From the NCBI RefSeq assembly GCF_014656215.1, contig NZ_BNBZ01000002.1, positions 488,084 through 552,083 on the forward strand: 64,000 bases of DNA. Direction: 5' to 3'. Of this stretch, positions 16,216 to 24,231 are shown in pieces (position 1 is the stretch's first letter; every line of letters starts with the position of its first letter). The notes under the pieces are model-generated. The model was not told the origin of the DNA. It saw only the letters and a program-made list of their open reading frames with translations, and made no database searches. The position numbers and the translations under genes were made by a program. Source of the stretch: Streptomyces zaomyceticus (lineage in GTDB: Bacteria > Actinomycetota > Actinomycetes > Streptomycetales > Streptomycetaceae).

Positions 16216-19200
16216 TCAGAACACGTTCGTCAGGTTGAGCGGCTCCCACTTCGGGTCGAGGCCGCCGTCGGCCGTGATGCCGCCGCTCGTCACGTTGCCG
16301 AGCACGGCGAGCCGCCCGTGGTAGACCGCCAGGCGCAGCGACGGATTGCCGCCCTTGGCGCGATTGGCGTTTACGGTGGCGGAGAAGGCGGACACCATGG
16401 CCGCGGGCGAAACGATCGGGTCCGCTTCCGTGACGGGGTGCTGGCGGAACTGGTTGGCCGACAGCACGAGGTCCCCGTCCACGGTGATCCGGGCCGCGGG
16501 CTCCCGGCGACCGCCGGTGACGGTGTTCGTGGAGACGATCGCGCTGATGTCGTACGTGGTGTGGGTGAAGGCGGTGCCCCGGCCGATGAGGTACGAGACG
16601 CCGTCGTCGACGACGGAGACGTAGCGGCCGATGCGCGCCGAGCGCCAGCTGAAGTTGTGGTCTGCCTGGTTCTCGTCGGGGTCGTCCCCCACGAGGAGGC
16701 CGGTCCAGGGGGCGCTCGGGTCGTCCTCGACGTCCGCGGCGGACCGGCGGCAGACGTTGCCCTCGATGGTGGTGCGGGCGAAGACGGAGACGTGGACGCC
16801 GAGGCAACGCTGCCCGCTTTCGGGATCCTCCAGTCCCACGCCCTCCACGGTGTTGCCGCTGACCCGGGACTCCCGGCAGGCGAGCACGGCCACGCCCGTC
16901 TTGCGGTCGATCTCGTCGTCGCCGTCGCCGTCGTCGTCGGGCGAGAGGTCCACGGTGCCGACGCCGACGACCGTGTTGGACTCGACCAGGGCGTGGGCGG
17001 CCCCGACGACACGGATGCCATCCAGGTACGTGGGGTACGAGTCGAACTCCGAGGTGGCGAGGTTCCTGACGGTGTTGCCGACGACGACGGCGCCCGCGGC
17101 CCGGCCGCGCCCGGTGACCACGATGCCCTCTTCGGCCCGGTCGACGACGTTGTGCGACACGTCGAGGTCGCCGACCGGCGCCCTGACGGCGACGCCCGCA
17201 CCGCCGACGCCGCGCACCTGGTTTCCCGTCACACGGGTGGGGCCGCGCAGCACACCGGACTCCGCAGCCTGTACGACGATCCCGTCGGAGCCGCGGTCCA
17301 CGGCCTGCGGGGTGCCGGTGACCGTGTTGTCCCGGACGGTGTATCCGCCCGGGGCGACGACGATGCCGTCCCCGTCGACGTGGAGGTGGTTGCCCGTCAG
17401 CTCGACCGACGCGCCCTTGGCCACGGCGCCGAGCAGTCGCAAGCCGACCTGCCGCCCGCTCAGCACCGTGTTGTCCCGCACCGTGTTGCCGAGCAGATGG
17501 GCGGTGCCGTCGCCGAACAGGACGCCGGTCCTGCGGCACACCAGCAGGTTGCCGCTGATCTCCAGGTCCGCCGTCAGCAGGCGGACACTGTCGTCGTCGT
17601 TCTCGTGCGCCGAGGAGACACCGAGGTTGCCGACCAGGTCGCAGTCCTGAACCCGTGTGCGCAGACAGATCCCGGACAGTTCGAACGCGGGATACGGGTT
17701 TCCGCTTCCGTTGTGGTGACCGCCGCCGGCCATCAGCACGGTCAGCCGGCGCGCGGTGAACTCGGCGGTGGTCCTGAGCCGGATCCCCGGGTTGTTGCCC
17801 GCGGACACGAGCGCGAAGTCCTCCAGGGTGAGGAACGCCGAACGGCGTACGTCGAAGCCGCCGTTCGTGCCGATGATCACCGTGCCGGGGCCCTGTCCCC
17901 TGACCCGTACCGACCGCGCGCCGTCGATGCGGACGACGTCCTCCATGCCGAGGTGGTAGACACCCGCCGCGAGACAGACCGTGCCGCCGGAGGAGGACAG
18001 GGTGTCCACCGCCGCCTGGATCGTCATGGCTCCGTTGGCGTGCGACTCGGGGGTGACGCAGATCGTGCAGTCTCCGCACTCCCCGTCGCACGAGGGCCAC
18101 AGCTCGCGGCAGTCGTACCGGACACTGGCGGGGAACTCGACCACGGCGAGTCGCGCGTAGTGGTGGTGGATGCCCGACGGCGGTGCTTCCACCAGGCGTT
18201 CGACCGTCGAGGAGGCCGTGCGCGCGGTGAAGATCCAGTGGTCGCCGGTACGGAACTCGCCGTCGGGCGCGTCGAGAGCGACGGTGACGCCGTGCTCCAG
18301 GACGACGGCCACCTTCCCCGGAGGCACGGTGATGACGCCGGGTGAGTCGGCGTCGTCGAGGTTCTGCAGCTCGGCGCCGTCGGCGTTCTTGATCCGGCCC
18401 GCCTGGTCCCAACGGCGGATGCGTAGGTTCCGTCGGACCGCGTCCCCGGTCGTGGTGGGCAGATCGGGAGGAAGGGCGGGGCTGAAGGAGATCGTCCCGT
18501 CGCCGTGCACGGTGTCGATCCTGCGCATTTCACCGGTCGCGCCGTCGAGTTCCCGATGGTCGTCGAGGATCTCCACCCAGTCGTTCTCGCGCAGCCCGAG
18601 CATCGTGTCGCGGCCCAGGTGCTCGGGGCGCAGCCGGTCGGGCGCCACGATCTCGACGACCCGCACGGCGACCGAACCGTTGTCGCGGGACCACTTGAAC
18701 GTGGCGGTGCCGGCGGCTCCCTTCTCGTGGATCTCGACCCGATAGGTCTGGTTCTCCAGGCCCCGGTAGTCGCCGCTGGGTGGTAGCGCACACGGATTGT
18801 CCGCGGCGGCCACGCTCACGGTGCCGGTGGTGAGCCGGCCGGCGGACGGGGCGATGAGCTCGGCCCAGCCAGGGATGTCCTCGTCCCTGGTGGCGCAGCT
18901 GATGCCGGGGGTGTCCGGTTCATGCACCCGGACCTGCCACACGGTCTGGGTGCGGGCCGTGGTGTCGACACCCACGGCCTCCTCGATCAGATCGGGTGCC
19001 TGAAGCGGTGTGACCTCGCGCTGCCACACGTCGAGGTAGACCAGGTGGGTGCCGCTGGTGGGCAGCCCTCTCTGCGTGGGCAGATACGGCTGACGGTCGT
19101 ACGGCGTGTCCTGCGGGCGTACGGGCCCGGCGAGCAGCGGGTCGAACGCTGTTCCGTCACCCGTGCCGTGGTTCTCCGCGAGCAGCCCGTCGACGTACAT

Positions 19201-19470
19201 CCGGCCACGGCCGATGACCAGTCCGTCGGCCGCGACCGCGGCCGTGATCTTGAAGGCGTCGGGTGTCGTCCGGGGTACGACGGCCACGCCGGACGACCCC
19301 TCCACGACCCCGGTGGTGCCGAGGTCGGCGGCGGCTGCGCGCAGCCTACGGTCGACGATCGAAACGAACTCGTTCCAGTCGGAGTCGAGCAGCAGCCGGC
19401 CCTGCTGCATCACGACGCCGGAGTGGTCGCGCAACGCGTCGAACCGCACGCGGCTCAGATCGGCTCCCAT
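16216..19470 (-). CDS. DUF6519 + right-handed beta-helix CIS protein
   Basis: The 1084-residue protein begins with a DUF6519 domain (SRVRFDALRDHSGVVMQQGR, then LLDSDWNEFVSIVDRR), typical of baseplate-linked proteins in CIS clusters. Near residues 465-485 a Cys-rich patch (CRELWPSCDGECGDCTIC) precedes a long parallel beta-helix (about 490-940) with repeated GNxVxxx and DNTV rungs. Such helices form spikes, fibres or polysaccharide-binding elements in phage tails. AAGGAGG lies eight bases before the ATG. The Cys patch could bind a metal. Whether it is a fibre substitute or a plug is not known. Confidence 0.82.
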   Translation of the reverse strand: MGADLSRVRFDALRDHSGVVMQQGRLLLDSDWNEFVSIVDRRLRAAAADLGTTGVVEGSSGVAVVPRTTPDAFKITAAVAADGLVIGRGRMYVDGLLAENHGTGDGTAFDPLLAGPVRPQDTPYDRQPYLPTQRGLPTSGTHLVYLDVWQREVTPLQAPDLIEEAVGVDTTARTQTVWQVRVHEPDTPGISCATRDEDIPGWAELIAPSAGRLTTGTVSVAAADNPCALPPSGDYRGLENQTYRVEIHEKGAAGTATFKWSRDNGSVAVRVVEIVAPDRLRPEHLGRDTMLGLRENDWVEILDDHRELDGATGEMRRIDTVHGDGTISFSPALPPDLPTTTGDAVRRNLRIRRWDQAGRIKNADGAELQNLDDADSPGVITVPPGKVAVVLEHGVTVALDAPDGEFRTGDHWIFTARTASSTVERLVEAPPSGIHHHYARLAVVEFPASVRYDCRELWPSCDGECGDCTICVTPESHANGAMTIQAAVDTLSSSGGTVCLAAGVYHLGMEDVVRIDGARSVRVRGQGPGTVIIGTNGGFDVRRSAFLTLEDFALVSAGNNPGIRLRTTAEFTARRLTVLMAGGGHHNGSGNPYPAFELSGICLRTRVQDCDLVGNLGVSSAHENDDDSVRLLTADLEISGNLLVCRRTGVLFGDGTAHLLGNTVRDNTVLSGRQVGLRLLGAVAKGASVELTGNHLHVDGDGIVVAPGGYTVRDNTVTGTPQAVDRGSDGIVVQAAESGVLRGPTRVTGNQVRGVGGAGVAVRAPVGDLDVSHNVVDRAEEGIVVTGRGRAAGAVVVGNTVRNLATSEFDSYPTYLDGIRVVGAAHALVESNTVVGVGTVDLSPDDDGDGDDEIDRKTGVAVLACRESRVSGNTVEGVGLEDPESGQRCLGVHVSVFARTTIEGNVCRRSAADVEDDPSAPWTGLLVGDDPDENQADHNFSWRSARIGRYVSVVDDGVSYLIGRGTAFTHTTYDISAIVSTNTVTGGRREPAARITVDGDLVLSANQFRQHPVTEADPIVSPAAMVSAFSATVNANRAKGGNPSLRLAVYHGRLAVLGNVTSGGITADGGLDPKWEPLNLTNVF

Positions 19471-19486
19471 GGGGAGTCCTCCTTGC

Positions 19487-21661
19487 TCAGGTCGCGTAGA
19501 AGAAGCCCGCTTCGAGACCGAAGCGGAGGTACTCGTCGAGCCGCAGCAGGAGGTCGCTCTCCCGCCGCGGAGTGAACAGCAGATGGGTCGCGCCCATCTC
19601 GTTCTCGTCGTCGGCGCCGCGCCGGATGGTGTCCGGAGTGGCCGCGGTCAGCTGGGCGTAGGCGGGGTCGCCGAATCGGAGGGAGGTGAAGCGCGGCCGG
19701 GTGGCGCGGCGGGTGCCGGGCGGATCGGCGGGGTCCGGGCTGCAGCGGTAGCGGCGGCCGGTGCGCGAGTCCTCCGGGACGTAACTGAAGCGCAGGCAGC
19801 CCTTCTGCCGGCGCCGAGCCCACACGGCCGCCTCGCGGGCATCGCCCGGGGTGAGTTCGGCGACGAGCAGCGAGTTGGACGCGTCGAGCTCGACCGTGTG
19901 GATGCCGCCGATGACGGTGCACTCGCCCAGATGGAGGGCCCCGCCCGGTTCGGTGCCGTCACCGGTCTCATGGGCGACCGTGTCGGGGACCGTGCGCGGC
20001 CCGCCGCCGGGAGGGGCGGGACGTCCGCAGTAGGCGACGGCCATGGGGTCGGAGGCGTCGACGACGCAGTCGGTGAGCGTGATGTCGGCCCCCTCCACGG
20101 CGACGATCGGCCCGAGGACACAGCGGGTCAGCCGCACCGTGGCGAAGGGGTCGAGGACGAGCAGCGACGCACGCTCGGGATGGGCCGACAGGCCGTCGGG
20201 CGTCCGGCTCTGGCCCGGTACGAGCGTGCAGTCGCGCAGCTCGATCGTGCGGGCTCCGCCATCACCGCTCTCCTCCAGGACGACGGGACCCCCGGTGACC
20301 AGGAGCCCGTCGAGGACGACCGTGGTGCGCGCGCCCATGGAGAGGCGCAACCCGTCCGGGGCGACGAGGGTGGGGCGGGTGCCGTCGTCCGCGTGGACCC
20401 ACACCTCGGTGTCCGGCAGGCCGGGCCCGCCCGTGGTCGTGCGCACGGTACGGAGGTCGCCGTAGCGGTCGGAGTCGGTGATGCGCAGGGTCCCTCCGTC
20501 GACGAGCCCGTCCAGCAGCGCCTGTGGGGCCTCGCCGCCGGCGACCGGCCGGCGCGGAAGGGGGGTCACCGCCTCGCCACGGGCCGATCCCCGGGCGCCC
20601 ACCGGTACGGCGAGGCCGTAGTGGTGGGCGGCGAGCGCTCTGGTGGACGCCGTGAGGGCCGTGCCGAAGAACACCCGGCCCAGGACCGGGTCGACCGCCA
20701 CCTTGCCCGCGGCGGGTTCGTGCGCCCAGCCGCCCCCGCCACCGGGCAGGTCGGACAGGTCGCACACGGTGATCTCGGAGGACGGCACGGGTGTGAACCG
20801 CCACTCTCCCGCCTCGCGCACACCCCGTTCGAGCAGGAGACTGCGCCCCCTGCCGTAGTACGCGTCGAGGTGTTCGCCCAGCCTCCGCCGGTCCAGCGGC
20901 AGGGGAACGTCCTCCGGCTCGGCGAGGTGGGTGATCTCCTCCTCGGTGCGCGGCATGCCGAAGAGCGGGGAGTCGCTGCCCAGGGTGTCGAACCGGAAGC
21001 GGCGCCCGTCGCCCGACCCGTGGGGGGTGAGGGGCGTGCGATGGAGACGAACGGCCTCGGTCCGCCACAGGAAGATGCCGACGTTCGGGATGTTGTACCG
21101 CCCGGTGCGGCGCGGCGGGGGCGTACCCATGGCGCGTACGTCGGCGGTATGGGCGAGGTCGTCCAAGGCGCCGTTCATGCGCGTGCCCCAGGACAGCGCC
21201 TCCCGGTCCCGCATGCTCGGCGCGGCACGGGCGTGCGGCCGGGTGTGGTTCATGTACTGGCTGGTGACCAGTCGCTCGAAGAACTCGACCGTACGGGCCG
21301 GCCAGCCGGTGACGTCACGGGCGAGCTGCTCCACGACGGCGGCCGTGCCCTTGCGGCGCCGGTAGGCGATCGTGTGGGCCACCTCGGCGCGCGGCGAGCG
21401 GACCTTGTCCGCCACCCCGTGCAGCGTGCGGCAGCCGATGAGATCGCCGATGTACGGCGCCACCCAGGGGGCGCAGGTCTCGATGAACTGGTCGTCGTAC
21501 AGCTGCTCCAGGTCCTCCTCCAGGACCTCGAGCTGACCGGCGAGCACCTCGACGAACTCACGCAGGACGCCGTCCCGCTCGGAATCACGCAGTCGGTACA
21601 CCGCCGGCAGCAGCGCGTACAGCCGGTCCGCCGCGGAGGGTCGGGGCCGAGATGTGGTCAT
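19487..21661 (-). CDS. Phage tail protein I-like / beta-helix baseplate protein
   Basis: The 724-residue protein begins like baseplate wedge/tail protein I relatives in CIS loci: DRLYALLPAVYRLRDSE, LREFVEVLAGQLEVLEEDLEQ and TCAPWVAPYIGDLIGCR. The second half (about 430-640) has irregular beta-helix-like repeats (IELRDCTLVPG, VRLTRCVLGP, ITLTDCVVDAS, LHLGECTVIGG), each with a Cys at the same place. Its ATG overlaps the stop of the baseplate J gene. It probably connects the baseplate with outer attachments. Confidence 0.8.
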   Translation of the reverse strand: MTTSRPRPSAADRLYALLPAVYRLRDSERDGVLREFVEVLAGQLEVLEEDLEQLYDDQFIETCAPWVAPYIGDLIGCRTLHGVADKVRSPRAEVAHTIAYRRRKGTAAVVEQLARDVTGWPARTVEFFERLVTSQYMNHTRPHARAAPSMRDREALSWGTRMNGALDDLAHTADVRAMGTPPPRRTGRYNIPNVGIFLWRTEAVRLHRTPLTPHGSGDGRRFRFDTLGSDSPLFGMPRTEEEITHLAEPEDVPLPLDRRRLGEHLDAYYGRGRSLLLERGVREAGEWRFTPVPSSEITVCDLSDLPGGGGGWAHEPAAGKVAVDPVLGRVFFGTALTASTRALAAHHYGLAVPVGARGSARGEAVTPLPRRPVAGGEAPQALLDGLVDGGTLRITDSDRYGDLRTVRTTTGGPGLPDTEVWVHADDGTRPTLVAPDGLRLSMGARTTVVLDGLLVTGGPVVLEESGDGGARTIELRDCTLVPGQSRTPDGLSAHPERASLLVLDPFATVRLTRCVLGPIVAVEGADITLTDCVVDASDPMAVAYCGRPAPPGGGPRTVPDTVAHETGDGTEPGGALHLGECTVIGGIHTVELDASNSLLVAELTPGDAREAAVWARRRQKGCLRFSYVPEDSRTGRRYRCSPDPADPPGTRRATRPRFTSLRFGDPAYAQLTAATPDTIRRGADDENEMGATHLLFTPRRESDLLLRLDEYLRFGLEAGFFYAT

Positions 21662-24231
21662 GGCATCTCCTGCAGCCGGTCGAAGGGGCCCTCGGCGAGG
21701 GCGAGCAGCTCGGCGGCGAGCGGTCTGCCGTCGGTTCCCACGGCCGCCCCGGTCGCGGGCAGGTGGTCCTTGAGCCCGGCCTCGTCGCCGCGGTACAGCA
21801 GGTCCAGGTCCACGGCGACGACGCCCGGCACGCTCGCCGCGACGGACACCAACCGCGAGCGGTGCACCGGCGCCGCAAGTCCGCGGGCCGCCGGCGCGTA
21901 CGCCGTGCGCAGGACCGTCTCGACGGCGTCCAGCACCGCCTTCGCCTCCCGGGCGGGGTCCACCCGTACCCGAAGCCCGAGACGGAACCGCGCCTGACGG
22001 GCCGCCAGGACCTCGACCCGGGCCCGTGGGTCGCCGTACCGGCGCAGGGCCGCCGTCAGGTGGGCGGCGGTCGTCGCGGGGGCCGGCCCTCCGTCGGGGC
22101 CGCACACGCTGACGACGATCGTCGGCCCGGTGCGCAGGCGCAGTACGTCGGCCTCCGCGAGGGAGACACCGGCGAAGGCGAGCGCGAAGTCGGCGTAGTC
22201 ACGCAGCGACACGGCCCGGCCGAGGGTACGGGTGGTGAACGGCATCGAGGCCCGGGCGTGCCGTTCGTCCTCGGGGTCGACGCCGCCGGTGGCCGGGACC
22301 GGGTTGGTGGCCCCCTTGACGCCGAGGGGCCTGTCCATGAGCTGGGAGAGCCGATCGGCGGGCAGGTTTCCGGCCAGGCCGGCGCCCTTGCGGTACGTGG
22401 CGCGGACATTGTGTGAGCCAGAGGGCAGCCGGGCACCGTCCGCTCCGTCCCCGAAGGCCACCACGACGGCCCCGTCGGGTTCCGTGCGCGTGGTGAGGAC
22501 CCGGTCGCCGGCCCCCGCCCCGTACAGGGTGGGGAGTTCGCGCCAGGCGACCTCGTCGACCCGGACGGTGAGGGTGGAGGTGAAGCCCTGCGGGGTGTCC
22601 GCGCGGACGTGGGTGAGCGGGGCGTGCAGCAGCGGCATGGTCTGGAACGCGCGACGGGCGTCACCGTCCCCGAGGACCTGCTGCACGGTCTCGCCGTGGG
22701 TGGCCTTCGCGACGTTCCCGAACAGCACCGCGGTCGCGCGCTCGTAGCGGTACTTGAGCGGCTCGGCCAGGGTGATGCGGGTCGTCAGGGAGCCCGAGGC
22801 GGTGGCGGCTCCGAGGACGACGACCTCGGCCTGCTCGCCGGTGCCGTCGGCGAGCCGCCCGGACAGGACGAGCCGCCGGCCGGGGACCATGGCTGTGGCG
22901 TCGCCGTCGACGAGGAGGACCTGGCCGCTCAGGGGACCGGTGTCCGGTGCCCCGACGATCGTGAGCGGCTCGGGCACGGCGAAGACGGTCACGTCACGCG
23001 GGGTCGAGAAGGAGTGCCCGTCGTCCTGGTTCCGCCGAGTGGCCTGCTGTTCGCCGCGCAGGGTCAGCCGGGTGACGGTCCCTGACACGGCGTACTCCGA
23101 GCGGGAGAGCTCCCTGTGGTCCACCACCTCGTACATCTCGCGGTAGAAGTCCTCGTTCTCCTGCGACAGCACGACCCGGGAGCCGGTCACGACGTCCGGA
23201 TGCGGTCCGTCGAGATCCACGACCACGAGGTCGTCGTCGGTCGCCGCCACCGCGTGGAAGTTCGGCCACTGCAGATCCTCGGTGCTGCCCCCGAAGACCT
23301 GCACGTACCCGGCGCGGAACGTGCCGTTCATGGCCCGCCACACGGGGGCGTTGTGCCCGAACACCGGAAGGCGCCTGCGCAGCACGAAGGCGTCGGGGTC
23401 GACCGGCGGATCGTTGGGCGGGTCGTCCGAGCCCAGACCCCGGTCCCAGTGGACGTGGGTACGGCCCTCGGACGGCTGCTCGACCTCGGTCACCAGGCGT
23501 ACGTCCCACTTGTCGCGCTCCAGGTCCTCGCCCGCGAACAGGATCGCCTCTCCGCGCCGGATGTTGAGCGCCTCGCCCGCGAACCACGCGTCCGTGCGGT
23601 CCCGTGCCGGGGGATGGGGCTTGGTACGGGTGACGGGCAGCGCGTTCCACTCGGGGCGCGCGCCGATCTCCTCCACCGTCTCGAACATCTGCGGCAGTTC
23701 GCCCGGTCCCGGCACGCTCTGCACCCTCAGACCGCGGGGCAGCTCGACCACCGCCGGGGGCGCCGGGGGGATCAGGCCGGGTTCCGGGGGAGCTCCGGCC
23801 GGCAGCACGATCGCCGGCGGCCTCTCCAGGGCGAAGGCGAGATGGGTCTCGGCCGCGACACCGGGCGCCAGCCGGTACGCGACGAGCCGACCGAGCTCCT
23901 GGAGCGAGACCCGCTCGGTCGCCGTGCGCAGATAGGACTCGTTGGCCAAGCGCTCGTTGTAGAAGGTCAGGACGTCGCAGACCACCGCCCAGGAGTCGAT
24001 CAGGGCGATCGTCGGGTCACCGGAGTCCCGGGTGAGCAGCCGGGACAGTTCCTGCCGGTGCTTGTTCGAGAGAGCGGTGAGCATGCTCGACCGGAAGTCG
24101 CCGTGGACACCGCTGCGATAGGCGATCTCGGACAGTCCGGGACGGTTGCCGACGGTGCCGGGGGTGCGCGCGGAGGTCCCCGAGCAGCAGCCGCACGTTC
24201 CGCCGTCCGCCGCGAAGATGGTCTCTGTCAC
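21658..24231 (-). CDS. Baseplate J-like protein (second, gp6-type)
   Basis: The 857-residue protein has an N-terminal Cys cluster (GGTCGCCSG) and a helical SNKHRQELSRLLTRD segment. Long beta-rich middle regions lead to a baseplate-J-type C-terminal part (about 600-850) with FTTRTLGRAVSLRDYADFALA and VSVAASVPGVVAVDLDLLYRG. It forms the wedge ring around the hub with the paralogue encoded upstream. A GTG start overlaps the stop of that gene (GTGA). Confidence 0.85.
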   Translation of the reverse strand: MTETIFAADGGTCGCCSGTSARTPGTVGNRPGLSEIAYRSGVHGDFRSSMLTALSNKHRQELSRLLTRDSGDPTIALIDSWAVVCDVLTFYNERLANESYLRTATERVSLQELGRLVAYRLAPGVAAETHLAFALERPPAIVLPAGAPPEPGLIPPAPPAVVELPRGLRVQSVPGPGELPQMFETVEEIGARPEWNALPVTRTKPHPPARDRTDAWFAGEALNIRRGEAILFAGEDLERDKWDVRLVTEVEQPSEGRTHVHWDRGLGSDDPPNDPPVDPDAFVLRRRLPVFGHNAPVWRAMNGTFRAGYVQVFGGSTEDLQWPNFHAVAATDDDLVVVDLDGPHPDVVTGSRVVLSQENEDFYREMYEVVDHRELSRSEYAVSGTVTRLTLRGEQQATRRNQDDGHSFSTPRDVTVFAVPEPLTIVGAPDTGPLSGQVLLVDGDATAMVPGRRLVLSGRLADGTGEQAEVVVLGAATASGSLTTRITLAEPLKYRYERATAVLFGNVAKATHGETVQQVLGDGDARRAFQTMPLLHAPLTHVRADTPQGFTSTLTVRVDEVAWRELPTLYGAGAGDRVLTTRTEPDGAVVVAFGDGADGARLPSGSHNVRATYRKGAGLAGNLPADRLSQLMDRPLGVKGATNPVPATGGVDPEDERHARASMPFTTRTLGRAVSLRDYADFALAFAGVSLAEADVLRLRTGPTIVVSVCGPDGGPAPATTAAHLTAALRRYGDPRARVEVLAARQARFRLGLRVRVDPAREAKAVLDAVETVLRTAYAPAARGLAAPVHRSRLVSVAASVPGVVAVDLDLLYRGDEAGLKDHLPATGAAVGTDGRPLAAELLALAEGPFDRLQEMP

